The translations under genes were made by a program, and so were the position numbers. This document shows, piece after piece, positions 25,226-34,949 of a DNA stretch of 49,833 nt. Source of the DNA: Magnetococcales bacterium (GTDB lineage: Bacteria > Pseudomonadota > Magnetococcia > Magnetococcales > JADFYX01); the NCBI GenBank assembly GCA_015232365.1, contig JADFZU010000017.1:1-49833 (forward strand). The letters are read 5' to 3'. The stretch's first letter is position 1, and each line of letters begins with the position of its first letter. The notes beneath the pieces were generated by a model, which worked only from the letters and a program-made list of their open reading frames with translations, was not told where the DNA came from and ran no database searches.

Positions 25226-26809
25226 CTAAAAACTTGGTGATAGTAAAATCAAGCCAGAATAGGCGGCAAGCAGCAAAACAATTGATAAGACAAAAGCAAA
25301 TTTAGAGGCAAGAATATTATGGGTAAAACCTTCATCCACCATAGAGACCAAACCAAGTACAGGCAATCCAAGTACACGTTTTAACGAGCCTGGACTATCA
25401 AAAACAGGTCTGACAATTGCCAGGAAAAGAGCCACAGTAGTGCTAGCTAGAACGGCTCCTATCAAAACAATGGTAGAGAAAAGAGTCCGGTTTGGTCCAA
25501 CAGGTTTATTAGGAACAGATGGTCTGCTAAGAACCCGGAAACGAACATACCGGCTTAAACGTGCCTCAATTTCTGCCGTCTCTGAAGCTTTGGTCTCATG
25601 ACCAAGCATTGAGAGCATTTTATTTTTCTTCTGGTCTAAATAACCCTGTAAACGAAATAGCTTATTCTCCATTGCCGGGATTACATCTTCTAGCTCTTTG
25701 AGCTTTTTAATCTGTTCCGCCGTTGTAACCTGTCTGGCTTTAACAGTAGCCAGCTCTATCTCAACAGCACTAGACTCCATTTTCAGTTTACGATAAACCG
25801 GATTGGACTCTAACTCCCAACTGTCAGATTGTTCATCACCAGCAATAGATTTAGACCGGCTTTCCTCTCTTTGCCTCTCATATCTGGCTATCGCTTTTCG
25901 AATAGCTATTACCTCAGCATGGCTCTCTGTATAAAGAGGACGTTTTTCTCCTCCCATAAGGTAATACTGACTGAATAGCTTATCCAGTTTAGCTTTTAAA
26001 GCAACAACACGGTCGTCAATGGGGTCCATATCTACCGATTCAGAACTTTCGAATTTACTTCGAATATCTGCAATCTGACGCTCCATCTCCTCTTGGCGTT
26101 TTATTAACTCACCTTCCAAGGATTTGTCTGTCTCTTGCTGATTGGTAAATCTTTGCAAACGTTCGTAATAACCACCCTTACTATCAGGCAGAATTAGAAT
26201 ATGTTTCTTTTTAAATGCACGAAGCTCTTGTTCAGCCTTGCTAACCTTGGATTCATACTCCTCAACCTGGGTCTGTAAAAATTTCTTGGCTGCTTGAGCC
26301 TGCCCACCTTGAGATTCATTCACACTGTCAGTGGGTAGTAGATCTACTAAATAGGAGACCACCTGCTTGGTAATCTGGGGATCATTATGGCGGTGGCGAA
26401 TTTTATAGTTGCTACCTCCTGCGGCAGAGACAGATAGCTGGGTACGAAGAGTCTTGAGCATCTCCTCGGTTTCAGCATCGGTATTAACCTTAAAAGCCAG
26501 GTCGGTCTTACCTATAACAGCCAAAAGATTATTTCTTGATAAAAGAGAGTTTAGAACCTTCCTAGCCTCCCTGGTGACATCCATAACTCCAGAATCCACA
26601 TCAAGAAAATTTTTAATACTCTCTCTTGGGTCTTCAATCTTTACGGTTGCCGTAGCGATATATTGATCTTCCATCATAGCAACAGAGATCCATCCAGCAA
26701 CGCAGATAAACCAAGCCATAAGGACGGCTTGCCACCGATGTCGCCACATACCTCTCATGTGCAGAATTACCTGAACATAGAGGTCTCTTAGTGCAAAATC
26801 TTGCTGCAT
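25226..26809 (-). CDS. Wzz-like polysaccharide chain-length determinant (XrtA type)
   Basis: 527 residues. Membrane helices lie at about 26-46 and near the C-terminus (about 500-522), plus one at about 430-455. A Wzz motif starts after the first helix ('YIATATVKIEDPRESIKNFL'). The large periplasmic part is mostly coiled coil (about 170-260 and 330-415). The proline-rich segment before the second helix ('LSRPSVPNKPVGPNRTLF') is typical of PCP-2a co-polymerases. It forms the membrane partner of the CpsD-like kinase encoded 24 bases downstream and sets the polymer length or helps export. Upstream, 26810-27025 holds a TATAAT (minus strand, 26886-26881) that could be its -10 element. Confidence 0.88.
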   Translation of the reverse strand: MQQDFALRDLYVQVILHMRGMWRHRWQAVLMAWFICVAGWISVAMMEDQYIATATVKIEDPRESIKNFLDVDSGVMDVTREARKVLNSLLSRNNLLAVIGKTDLAFKVNTDAETEEMLKTLRTQLSVSAAGGSNYKIRHRHNDPQITKQVVSYLVDLLPTDSVNESQGGQAQAAKKFLQTQVEEYESKVSKAEQELRAFKKKHILILPDSKGGYYERLQRFTNQQETDKSLEGELIKRQEEMERQIADIRSKFESSESVDMDPIDDRVVALKAKLDKLFSQYYLMGGEKRPLYTESHAEVIAIRKAIARYERQREESRSKSIAGDEQSDSWELESNPVYRKLKMESSAVEIELATVKARQVTTAEQIKKLKELEDVIPAMENKLFRLQGYLDQKKNKMLSMLGHETKASETAEIEARLSRYVRFRVLSRPSVPNKPVGPNRTLFSTIVLIGAVLASTTVALFLAIVRPVFDSPGSLKRVLGLPVLGLVSMVDEGFTHNILASKFAFVLSIVLLLAAYSGLILLSPSF

Positions 26810-27025
26810 ACTATAACAGCGTTATACCTAGATAGTTAGGGGTTGGCAGTAAAATCTGCTCGAACAGACAACAAATTAAAATTATAGATTGTCTACCCCT
26901 AGTTAATGAAATTCAGAAAACATCTGATACAGATCGTAAACTCATGCTCCCATCTTTTCAACCTATCATGAAAGCAACCTCGTGATTGTACAACAAACCA
27001 GCCTGTTAAGTATAGAGTTCAATCC

Positions 27026-28462
27026 TTATAAAAGCGTACTTTGATCATCTTCACGAGGCCCAGAAGCTCCAGAACCAAATAAAACCACCTCAACAGAGTA
27101 GATCAAAACCAGTAAATCAAGAAAAATACCATGATTTTTCACATAGTAAAGATCATATTTCAACTTTTCTGCTGCATCATGTTCAGAAGAGCCATAGCCG
27201 TAGCGAACCTGTGCCCAGCCGGTAATACCGGGCTTAACTCTCAATCGCTCAGAATAGTATGGAATTTTCTCCTTTAGCTGCTTAACAAATACCGGTCTTT
27301 CCGGTCTTGGCCCGATAAAGCTCATCTCACCACGGAGTACGTTCAAAAACTGCGGCAACTCATCAAGACGGGTTTTCCTAATGAATGAACCAACCAACGT
27401 AATCCGCTTATCATCCTGCTGAGCCCAACGGGCAACCCCATCTTGCTCCGCATCTGTTCGCATACTTCGGAACTTCATTACCTCAAAAATCCGCCCGTTA
27501 AATCCGACCCGTTTTTGGAAGTAAAAAATCGGCCCTCGCCCTCGACTCTCTATCATGATTGCCAGCGATGTAACAATCATCAACGGCAGTGTTGTCCCTA
27601 GAAAGACTACACTCCAGAAGATATCAAAGATTTTTTTAAAAATTTCCTGCCCGGAACCTTGATCAACCCCATGAGATTCATGTATCCACCACTCCGGGTC
27701 CAAAATATCCATATTAATCAGTGAACTCTCACGTTCAAAAAATGATAGAAGATCAACAATCAAAACTCCATCTGACTTACTATCCAAGATATCTTGCATA
27801 AAATGTTTTGGAAACTTACCATCTTGAGCAATAACAATCTCATCTATCCGGCTATTTTTAACCCACTGCACAAAGTCCTGTTCTTTATCGCAAATATCAG
27901 ATGGTTTAATATGCGAGACCTCCCCATCTACCGGCCAGTAGCCAACCACCTGGAAATTACTTGGTGTTTTAAGGGCAAGATTGGCTATCAGACAGGCATT
28001 CTCACCTGCACCAAAAACTGCAATTCGCCGTTTAAGATGCCTTAAATCCAGCAGGTGATCGTAAAAAACCTTGCGAATGATTAAAAATGCTAAAAATGAG
28101 AATATTAGAACAAGGGCAAAAGCACCTCGACCAATAAAAAGCGACGGAAAGACATAGAAAAACAGCCCTAAAGCAACAATACAAAGAACAAAACTTAAAG
28201 CGACCCGCAGTGACTCATCAATGAAACCATCTTCCATCAAACGCTGATAACGACCTGTTGCTGCCATACTAATAAGCAGTACACAGGCAAAAAACACCGC
28301 TCTAAGCAAGAGAAAATCTTCGTGAATCTCATCTAGAGGCCTGCCATCACTCATAAACCTGGCATTTACCCCAAGATAAAAAGCAGCAATTGCGGTTACA
28401 AACTCTGACAACAATAGTAAGAGTGACCACCGGGAAATATAATGTCTGAATCTGCGTAACAT
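27026..28462 (-). CDS. undecaprenyl-phosphate sugar phosphotransferase (PEP-CTERM-type)
   Basis: 478 residues. Four N-terminal membrane helices (about 12-130), a CoA-binding-like domain ('AVFGAGENACLIANLAL'), another helix ('VVFLGTTLPLMIVTSLAIMI') and the bacterial sugar transferase domain: 'VGFNGRIFEVMKFRSMRTDA', 'TRLDELPQFLNVLRGEMSFI', 'GPRPERP' and 'KPGITGWAQVRYGYG'. It matches the family found at the head of XrtA-linked EPS clusters. It starts EPS repeat-unit assembly by moving a sugar 1-phosphate onto undecaprenyl phosphate at the inner membrane. It is separated from the Wzz-like gene by 216 bases. The exosortase itself and the glycosyltransferases of the cluster are not in the window. 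Confidence 0.9.
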   Translation of the reverse strand: MLRRFRHYISRWSLLLLLSEFVTAIAAFYLGVNARFMSDGRPLDEIHEDFLLLRAVFFACVLLISMAATGRYQRLMEDGFIDESLRVALSFVLCIVALGLFFYVFPSLFIGRGAFALVLIFSFLAFLIIRKVFYDHLLDLRHLKRRIAVFGAGENACLIANLALKTPSNFQVVGYWPVDGEVSHIKPSDICDKEQDFVQWVKNSRIDEIVIAQDGKFPKHFMQDILDSKSDGVLIVDLLSFFERESSLINMDILDPEWWIHESHGVDQGSGQEIFKKIFDIFWSVVFLGTTLPLMIVTSLAIMIESRGRGPIFYFQKRVGFNGRIFEVMKFRSMRTDAEQDGVARWAQQDDKRITLVGSFIRKTRLDELPQFLNVLRGEMSFIGPRPERPVFVKQLKEKIPYYSERLRVKPGITGWAQVRYGYGSSEHDAAEKLKYDLYYVKNHGIFLDLLVLIYSVEVVLFGSGASGPREDDQSTLL

Positions 28463-28537
28463 TTAATATTGACTACCACTCATGAGTTTTCAGAAGTATT
28501 ATTCAAACATTCTGCGATATATCAAAAGCTATTATTT

Positions 28538-30406
28538 CTACTGTTTGCTGGTATAAACCTCAACCCGGTTACGGCCATTGTGTTTTGCCTCATAAAGAGC
28601 CATATCCGCAACCTTGATTACATCCCAAATATTATCACCATCTGAAGGATAACCAGCCACGCCTATGGAGAGGGTCTTACGCAACACTCCGCCGGGAATC
28701 GGGATTGTTAACTTTTCTACAGCGATACGAATTTTTTCTGCCAACTGGCGGCCAGAGTAGTCCTCACTCTCCTGAAGAATTACCAAAAACTCTTCACCAC
28801 CAAAACGGATAACCAAATCTGAAGTACGAACCTGGGCTGAAAACAGTGTACCCATTGCTTTTAAAACAATATCACCAACATCATGGCCATAGGTGTCGTT
28901 CACATCTTTAAAATGGTCAACATCCATTACCAAAACTGACAGACGCTGCTTCTTACGTTTGGTAGTAGCTAGTAGAGTATCCAGATACTCCTCTAGAAAA
29001 CGCCGGTTGTGGAGTCCGGTTAGAGAGTCTCGCAGAGTGGTTTCACGTAAAGTCTCCAACAGCCGTTTGGTCTCTACTGTTGAGGATGTCTCCCGCAGGA
29101 ACACAAGGATAAAAGGCAGTAACTTCTGGTAGAGTATCCCATCTTTACGGGGTATGACAATCTGGACCACGCTACCGACAACACCCGAGTGGAAAATAGG
29201 GATACAGATATGTCCAGACGGCTCGGAAACTCTACTATCTTGATTAAACCTGCCACAAATTTGTTCAGTCTCAATGGCATCGACAACATGGCCTGTTCGG
29301 TTGGCACGACAGGCATCAGCCTGATGTAATATTACAGGGCTACACCAGCGGCAAGCACTATCAATATCACCGTCTATATCACCTGACATCTCACCATCTA
29401 CCATCACCGTCTTGATATATTCCTGATCAGTACTCACCTCATAGATTGAAAAATTTTTAACGCCAAAACTATCCATCAACATGTGACCAATACGCTGGTA
29501 AACCTCATGTATGGTCTGGTCCTCTTCAACTGACTGCTTAAATTGTGCAACCTCAAGCAGGGTCTCTACCATCTCTGTTGTGGTAGTTATCATGTTGGTA
29601 TTACCAGATAGCTCATAGTGCATCAAACTGGCTACATCATGGCTTATATCCCATAGATTTTTTTGCAGATGCTCCATAAGTTGATTTAGATCTTGGGAAA
29701 TCACCCCCATCTCATCAGAGCCTTTATAGTTTAAGCGGCCACTAAAATCACCATCTTTAGCTTTAGCAACCACACTTGAAACACCTTGTGCAGTCCGAAC
29801 AACCGGAGAGATTTGCATCCTGAAAAAGATGGTGAAAAACGCAGCAAACACCACAACAATTCCAAACATGATGCTAATAGTAACCAGCGCATCCTCTTTC
29901 AATTTTCTCATTGAGAGATGGATGGTAATAGCACCAAGAACCGTTCCATTTACTACTTCATGACAGGCGAGACAGTTTGGGGTTCCAACGCTGGTGGCAA
30001 CAAAGGGTATCGTACCTTGGAAAGTTGGCTCTTCTGCACTTTCCACCATGGAAAAATATGCTTTTCCAGTGGCAAGAACATTATTTTCAATGGCATCAGC
30101 ACCAAGCTCTTTATCCAACCCTTTACCAAACTGCGATATCACATGGGGACCACGAATAACCCTGGCAACCAGCAAACCTTCAACCTCTGACAATCTATCA
30201 AGAAACTGCTCGCGCTGCTTTATAACGCCATTAATCATGGCTTCAGTCAGGCTAACCCGGACAATTTCAGCGGCAGACCGGACATGGTCTTTAGCTGTAG
30301 AGAGAGAGAAATAACGGAATGACACCAAGCTGACAGTAACCAACAGAACAATCATAGCACCAGAAAGAGAGACGGTTAATAGCGTCGTCTTCGCTTGTAA
30401 CTTCAT
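28538..30406 (-). CDS. diguanylate cyclase with Tll0287-like CxxCH sensor
   Basis: 622 residues from the ATG at 30406, which has GGGGAGGGGG just upstream; the frame is open to 30445. Order: membrane helix (about 8-28), Tll0287-like periplasmic domain with CLACH at 145-149, second helix (about 175-197), HAMP (about 200-250), a GAF-like region with four cysteines ('ACRWCSP', 'DACRAN', 'QICGRF'), and GGDEF with FGGEEF near residue 530. RTSD five residues before GGEEF is the inhibitory RxxD I-site. It should make c-di-GMP in response to a haem-linked redox or gas signal, with product inhibition. Its location beside the EPS genes fits c-di-GMP control of EPS. Confidence 0.9.
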   Translation of the reverse strand: MKLQAKTTLLTVSLSGAMIVLLVTVSLVSFRYFSLSTAKDHVRSAAEIVRVSLTEAMINGVIKQREQFLDRLSEVEGLLVARVIRGPHVISQFGKGLDKELGADAIENNVLATGKAYFSMVESAEEPTFQGTIPFVATSVGTPNCLACHEVVNGTVLGAITIHLSMRKLKEDALVTISIMFGIVVVFAAFFTIFFRMQISPVVRTAQGVSSVVAKAKDGDFSGRLNYKGSDEMGVISQDLNQLMEHLQKNLWDISHDVASLMHYELSGNTNMITTTTEMVETLLEVAQFKQSVEEDQTIHEVYQRIGHMLMDSFGVKNFSIYEVSTDQEYIKTVMVDGEMSGDIDGDIDSACRWCSPVILHQADACRANRTGHVVDAIETEQICGRFNQDSRVSEPSGHICIPIFHSGVVGSVVQIVIPRKDGILYQKLLPFILVFLRETSSTVETKRLLETLRETTLRDSLTGLHNRRFLEEYLDTLLATTKRKKQRLSVLVMDVDHFKDVNDTYGHDVGDIVLKAMGTLFSAQVRTSDLVIRFGGEEFLVILQESEDYSGRQLAEKIRIAVEKLTIPIPGGVLRKTLSIGVAGYPSDGDNIWDVIKVADMALYEAKHNGRNRVEVYTSKQ

Positions 30407-30627
30407 ACCCCCTCCCCAGTAGATGCCATAAAAACCCCCAAACAAAAAACCGTATGCAGAACAGTTAGTATCGAGCGCTAAAAAAATGCTGTTCCAACCC
30501 TGCTAAATAGTTAGCAGTGGATTGGTTTCAGGAAAAATCAAGACTATCCTCCATTTAAACACAAAACCTCATATTCATCCAGAATTATGTCCCAGTCCAA
30601 ATATTTAATAAAATGTTCAGATTTAAA

Positions 30628-31518
30628 CTATAAGTCGGCTATATCCAACATTTCATTAACGCTTTTTAAGATTTTCAGGGATCTGCGGGCATGGAGCCGC
30701 TCAACCAATACTCCATCAACAACACAGATCTCTTCACCACTTATGTTTGCCTGCTGCCACAAAGAGAGGATTTTCCTGGCTTTTGCAACTTGAGCTTCAG
30801 AGGGTAGAAAGAGCCGGTTTGCTGAATCTATCTGACTGGGGTGTATGACGGTTTTACCATCAAAACCAAGCCCGGCCCCATCACGGCACTGCGTGATAAA
30901 CCCCTGAGGATCTTTTAAATCAACAAACACTCCGTCAAGCACGAAAACTCCAGCCGCTTTTGCTGATAAAACAGTCTGTTGCAGAGCAGACGACATATTA
31001 CTCCTATCCACTGTCGCAGCAACTCCCAGGGCAGCACCAAGATCAGAGGTTCCCAGCATAAGAGCACCGATACGTGGGTGGGCAGCAATAGAATAAGAGT
31101 TTAGCACCCCAAGAGGTGATTCAATCATAGCCCAGACAGCAGGCGTAAACCTGCCAGAGTTAACAGACTCCAGTGTTGATAACAGATCAAATAGCGGCTG
31201 CAAAGCTGCCAAAGAGTCAACTTTAGGTACGACAATTGCGTCTGGCTCAGAAGAGAAAACTGCCTCCACATCATCAACCCAGAAACCAGTGTTCAAACCG
31301 TTGATTCGAACTGTTCGCAAAACATTGTTAGAGTCAACCTGCCTCAAACTCTCCTTGGCCAATAATCTAGCTTCAGATTTGAGCTGTATGGGTACTGAAT
31401 CTTCTAAATCAAGGATCAAACCGTCCGACCCTAAGTTGGGGGCTTTTTTAAGAACCTTTTCCTTTGAGGCAGGAACATATAAAATGGAGCGAAGTAATCT
31501 ACTTGCAGAGTTTTGCAT
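30628..31518 (-). CDS. HpcH/HpaI aldolase family, CitE-like lyase
   Basis: 296 residues. The TIM-barrel marks of CitE-like enzymes are present: 'RSILYVPASKEKVLKKAPN' (CoA/phosphate-binding start), 'GLILDLEDSVP' (metal-binding region), 'RINGLNT', 'AMIESPLGVLNS' (metal Glu), 'GTSDLGAALG' (metal Asp) and 'GFDGKTVIHPSQI'. Such enzymes split or form malyl-CoA, citramalyl-CoA or citryl-CoA-type thioesters, or hydrolyse malyl-CoA. The exact substrate cannot be read here. No citrate-lyase partners (citD, citF) are near. It is divergent from rsgA, with 88 bases between starts. Confidence 0.82.
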   Translation of the reverse strand: MQNSASRLLRSILYVPASKEKVLKKAPNLGSDGLILDLEDSVPIQLKSEARLLAKESLRQVDSNNVLRTVRINGLNTGFWVDDVEAVFSSEPDAIVVPKVDSLAALQPLFDLLSTLESVNSGRFTPAVWAMIESPLGVLNSYSIAAHPRIGALMLGTSDLGAALGVAATVDRSNMSSALQQTVLSAKAAGVFVLDGVFVDLKDPQGFITQCRDGAGLGFDGKTVIHPSQIDSANRLFLPSEAQVAKARKILSLWQQANISGEEICVVDGVLVERLHARRSLKILKSVNEMLDIADL

Positions 31519-31606
31519 GTTTCACATCTATCTTGGTTAAACCGTTAGCCCACCACATTATTCCATAGTTACTCTATCATACTTGCACCGTCAGGACACA
31601 TTTTTT

Positions 31607-32635
31607 ATGCCAAGAAAAAAAAGCTCCCGCACCATAAACCATCGGCAAAAAGAGCGAATCTCTGCTATTAGACAGAGACGTTCTGACCGAATTAATGCCC
31701 GTCAGGAAGAGGGGTGGGAGATTTTAAACGAGTCCACACTTGGCTCTCCAGAAGAGGGGCTGGTAATTGCCCATTTTGGCCTGAATGTTGAAGTAGAAAA
31801 CCAACAAGGAGGGATCTGCCGTTGTGCGGTTCGGGAGACAGCCGGGATTGAACCAGTCTGCGGCGACCGGGTTGTCTGGCAACGGGCAAATCCAGATCAG
31901 GGTGTTATCACTGCCGTTATCGACCGTCACTCAACCCTACAACGCCCCGGCCCCTACCGGCGGTTAAAAACCATTGCCGCCAATATTGACCAAATATTTA
32001 TAACCACTACCAGCAACCACTTAAACACCGGCCTTCTAGACCGCTATCTAGTGGCAGCAGAAGCAGCAGAGATTATACCAATACTATTGATCAACAAGAT
32101 GGATCTAGCTCAAAACCCAGAAGAGCTAATGGAGCAGATGGCTCCGTACAGAGCTATGAACTACCAAATTCTAGCCATATCCGCCACCACTGGCTTGGGT
32201 ATGTCGGAGCTTGAGCAGCTGCTAACTGAAAAAACATCTATCTTTGTCGGGCAATCCGGGGTGGGAAAATCATCGCTGGTAAGGCACTGGGTTCCAGAGA
32301 AAACGGCACCAGCTATTGGTGAGGTAAATCACTCAACTGGCAAAGGCCGGCAAACAACAACTGTTGCCAGACTTTATCATCTGGAAAATGGTGGCACTAT
32401 TATAGATTCGCCGGGAATTCGTGAATTCGGCCTCCACAACATCTCAAAAGAGAGTGTCGCAAGCTACTTTCGGGATATTGCACCCTATCTGCAAGGGTGT
32501 CGCTTTTCCAACTGCAGCCACAGCCATGAACCTGGCTGTAGAGTTCTCTCCGCAATAAAAGATGGAAAAATCGATATAATACGTCTGAAGAGCCTACACC
32601 GAATCCAAGAGTCCCTGGAAAAAAGCAGCCATTAA
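31607..32635 (+). CDS. rsgA: ribosome small-subunit GTPase A
   Basis: 342 residues from the ATG at 31607; the frame is open to a TTG at 31583. RsgA checks late assembly of the 30S subunit and releases RbfA. It has a basic N-terminus, an OB fold (about 55-115), a circularly permuted GTPase domain with G4 'NKMD' before the P-loop 'GQSGVGKSS' (about 214-222) and 'DSPG' as G3, then a zinc-binding end with 'CRFSNCSHSHEPGC' (about 297). The permuted order and zinc motif are diagnostic. It is convergent with hisI. Confidence 0.95.
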   Translation: MPRKKSSRTINHRQKERISAIRQRRSDRINARQEEGWEILNESTLGSPEEGLVIAHFGLNVEVENQQGGICRCAVRETAGIEPVCGDRVVWQRANPDQGVITAVIDRHSTLQRPGPYRRLKTIAANIDQIFITTTSNHLNTGLLDRYLVAAEAAEIIPILLINKMDLAQNPEELMEQMAPYRAMNYQILAISATTGLGMSELEQLLTEKTSIFVGQSGVGKSSLVRHWVPEKTAPAIGEVNHSTGKGRQTTTVARLYHLENGGTIIDSPGIREFGLHNISKESVASYFRDIAPYLQGCRFSNCSHSHEPGCRVLSAIKDGKIDIIRLKSLHRIQESLEKSSH

Positions 32636-32681
32636 CCTAAAGTGGTTGATGTTAACTCTACCACTCTAAACACCAAACAAC

Positions 32682-33080
32682 CTACTTCTTACCATAAATC
32701 TCATCGGGATTAAGCTCTGGTTTAGCAATCTCTTGCCACCCACCGTTTTGGGCCTCAAGGTAAAAACAGTTGTGCCGCCCGGTGTGACAGGCTACGCCAG
32801 CTTGATCGACAAGAATCAACAAGGTATCCCGGTCGCAGTCGGTACGCATTGATTTTACCCTCTGGATATGGCCGGAACTCTCACCTTTTTTCCAGAATTT
32901 TTGCCGGCTTCTCGACCAATAACAGGCTACGCCGGTTTTTAACGTCTCGGCTACTGAAGATTTGTTCATCCATGCCATCATTAAAATCTCGCCAGTATCA
33001 TGCTGCTGGGAGATTGCTGGGATTAGACCGTCGGCGTTAAATTTTAAACTATTTATGCTCTCTTCTGATAATTCTGACAT
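32682..33080 (-). CDS. hisI: phosphoribosyl-AMP cyclohydrolase
   Basis: 132 residues, the stand-alone HisI form without the HisE part. It opens the purine ring of PR-AMP in step three of histidine synthesis. Motifs: 'TGEILMMAWMN', 'ACYWSRSRQKFWKKGESSGH' and the zinc-binding cysteines in 'RTDCDRD' and 'ACHTGRHNCFY'. It is the last gene of the minus-strand his group, 80 bases after hisF. No separate hisE follows, since the next gene is the convergent rsgA. Confidence 0.95.
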   Translation of the reverse strand: MSELSEESINSLKFNADGLIPAISQQHDTGEILMMAWMNKSSVAETLKTGVACYWSRSRQKFWKKGESSGHIQRVKSMRTDCDRDTLLILVDQAGVACHTGRHNCFYLEAQNGGWQEIAKPELNPDEIYGKK

Positions 33081-33160
33081 TTTTTTCTCGTTTTCAACTG
33101 ATTAGAACCTTGGGCACTACCCAAACCAGCCAGGGTGGACACCCCCTTAACCATTATGAC

Positions 33161-33937
33161 TTATATGCGCATCTCTACGCCCTCTTTTTTCAAATACTCT
33201 TTTACTTCGGGAATTGTGTAGGTTTGGAAATGAAAAATTGAGGCGGCCAGTACTGCGTCTGCTCCACCTTGCCGCAACCCCTCCAATAGATGCTCTTTTG
33301 TGCCAACACCTCCAGAGGCGATTACTGGAATTGTGATTGCTTCAGCTATTGCCCTGGTTAGAACCAGATCATAACCTATCTTGGTGCCATCTCTATCCAT
33401 GGAGGTGAGCAAAATCTCCCCTGCCCCGTACTCCTCCATTCTTTTTGCCCAAGCTATCGCATCCAATCCTGTTGGCTCTCTACCGCCATGGGTATAGATC
33501 TCCCATCTTACAGGAGTGCCAGAGCTATCTTTTTCTACACATTTGGCATCTATGGCTACCACAATACATTGAGCACCAAACTGTGCCGATGCCTCTTTTA
33601 CAAACTCCGGGCGGAAAACTGCAGCGGTGTTAATGCCAACTTTATCAGCACCAGCATTTAGCAGACGACGGATATCCTGATTAACCCGAATACCACCACC
33701 AACAGTCAGGGGAATAAATACCTGCTCGGCAGTGCGACGCACCACATCCAAAATGGTGTCCCGGTTTTCGTGGGAGGCGGTAATATCTAAAAATGTTAGC
33801 TCGTCAGCACCCTCCAGATCATACCGCCTGGCAACCTCTACCGGATCACCAGCATCGATAAGGTTTTCAAACTGTACCCCTTTAACCACCCGGCCCTCAC
33901 GAACATCAAGGCAGGGAATAATGCGTTTTGCCAGCAT
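33161..33937 (-). CDS. hisF: imidazole glycerol phosphate synthase cyclase subunit
   Basis: 258 residues, the normal length. With HisH it converts PRFAR and ammonia to IGP and AICAR. The barrel shows the two phosphate sites and the catalytic aspartates: '[18 protein letters not shown]', '[10 protein letters not shown]', '[11 protein letters not shown]', 'VVAIDAK', '[15 protein letters not shown]' and '[11 protein letters not shown]'. The ATG has GGAAT a few bases upstream. It is separated from hisA by the SemiSWEET gene, whereas in most his operons hisA and hisF are adjacent. Confidence 0.97.
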   Translation of the reverse strand: MLAKRIIPCLDVREGRVVKGVQFENLIDAGDPVEVARRYDLEGADELTFLDITASHENRDTILDVVRRTAEQVFIPLTVGGGIRVNQDIRRLLNAGADKVGINTAAVFRPEFVKEASAQFGAQCIVVAIDAKCVEKDSSGTPVRWEIYTHGGREPTGLDAIAWAKRMEEYGAGEILLTSMDRDGTKIGYDLVLTRAIAEAITIPVIASGGVGTKEHLLEGLRQGGADAVLAASIFHFQTYTIPEVKEYLKKEGVEMRI

Positions 33938-33947
33938 ATCTATTCCA

Positions 33948-34202
33948 CTATTTATATTTAAGTTTCATGATCAAAATAAAGGATGCCATTACCAAAATAG
34001 CAACGTTGGTAGCCATTACCGGCCCAGAACCTATAAAAAATCCATACGTTATCCACAAAATAGTACTTAGGACATAGAGTAGAAACATCCCCAAAGAGAT
34101 ATCTTTAGTCGATTTAGTCTGCCATATTTTCACCACCTGAGGCAAAAAAGAGATCGCTGTCAAACTGCCGGCAACAAATCCAAGCGTGGCAATGGACTCC
34201 AC
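33948..34202 (-). CDS. SemiSWEET-type small transporter (PQ-loop, MtN3-like)
   Basis: 84 residues with three membrane helices and the PQ-loop motif '[20 protein letters not shown]' in helix 1, the fold of bacterial SemiSWEETs, which act as homodimers to carry sugars across the inner membrane. The start is a GTG directly after the hisA stop (TAG-GTG), with GAGAGG inside the hisA end as ribosome site, so it is translated together with hisA. It ends ten bases before hisF. A transporter inside a his operon is unusual. The substrate is not readable from the sequence. Confidence 0.88.
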   Translation of the reverse strand: MESIATLGFVAGSLTAISFLPQVVKIWQTKSTKDISLGMFLLYVLSTILWITYGFFIGSGPVMATNVAILVMASFILIMKLKYK

Positions 34203-34949
34203 CTACCGACCTCTCTTGGTCAGCTTGACCGCCTCAGCAAAATCCACCCGGCCATCGTAAATGGCCTTGCCGGTAATTGCTCCAGAGATAGAACCGCCAT
34301 TGGCAAAAGGCCCGGCATTCTCCAAGGCATCTTCGATATCAGCCATTGTTGAGATGCCACCAGATAAAATAATCGGAATAGCCACCGTCTCTGCAAGTTT
34401 TCTAGTTGCCGAGGTGTTTGGCCCGGTAAGAGCACCATCACGGGCTATATCGGTAAAAATAATCTCCGCAACCCCTGCATCCTCAAAACGTCTGGCTAGA
34501 TCTACCGCTAAAATATCGGTTACCTCAGACCAGCCTTCAACAGCAACTTTACCATCTCTGGCATCAATACCAACAGATATTCGCCCTGGAAAAGCCCGGC
34601 AAGCCTCTTTTACCAACTCCGGCTCCCGACAGGCTATTGTCCCCAAAATACAGATCTGAATACCCAAATCAAAACAAGACTCCATGGTTGCCAAAGAACG
34701 AATACCACCCCCTAGCTGCATGGGAATATCCAACGCTTTAACAATTGCTGTAATAGCAGCAGCATTTACCTGTTTGCCGGCAAAGGCCCCGTTCAGATCA
34801 ACCACATGCAACCGCTCAGCCCCCAATCCCTGCCAACGGGCAGCAGTTGCTCCAGGATCATTGGAGTAGATTGTATCTTGCTCCATATCCCCTTGGAAAA
34901 GCCGTACACAGTTACCATCTTTCAGATCGATAGCAGGTATGATAATCAT
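34203..34949 (-). CDS. hisA: ProFAR isomerase
   Basis: 248 residues. HisA opens the ribose ring of ProFAR by an Amadori rearrangement. It has the duplicated half-barrel phosphate motifs and catalytic aspartates: '[19 protein letters not shown]' with D8, 'LGGGIRS', 'GTIACREP', '[16 protein letters not shown]', '[14 protein letters not shown]' and 'ILSGGIST'. Its ATG overlaps the hisH stop by one base (TAATG). Confidence 0.96.
   Translation of the reverse strand: MIIIPAIDLKDGNCVRLFQGDMEQDTIYSNDPGATAARWQGLGAERLHVVDLNGAFAGKQVNAAAITAIVKALDIPMQLGGGIRSLATMESCFDLGIQICILGTIACREPELVKEACRAFPGRISVGIDARDGKVAVEGWSEVTDILAVDLARRFEDAGVAEIIFTDIARDGALTGPNTSATRKLAETVAIPIILSGGISTMADIEDALENAGPFANGGSISGAITGKAIYDGRVDFAEAVKLTKRGR

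Noticed and set aside
32641-32665. terminator between rsgA and hisI
   Set aside because: AGTGGT and ACCACT can pair, but the stem is six bases and no T run follows on either strand.
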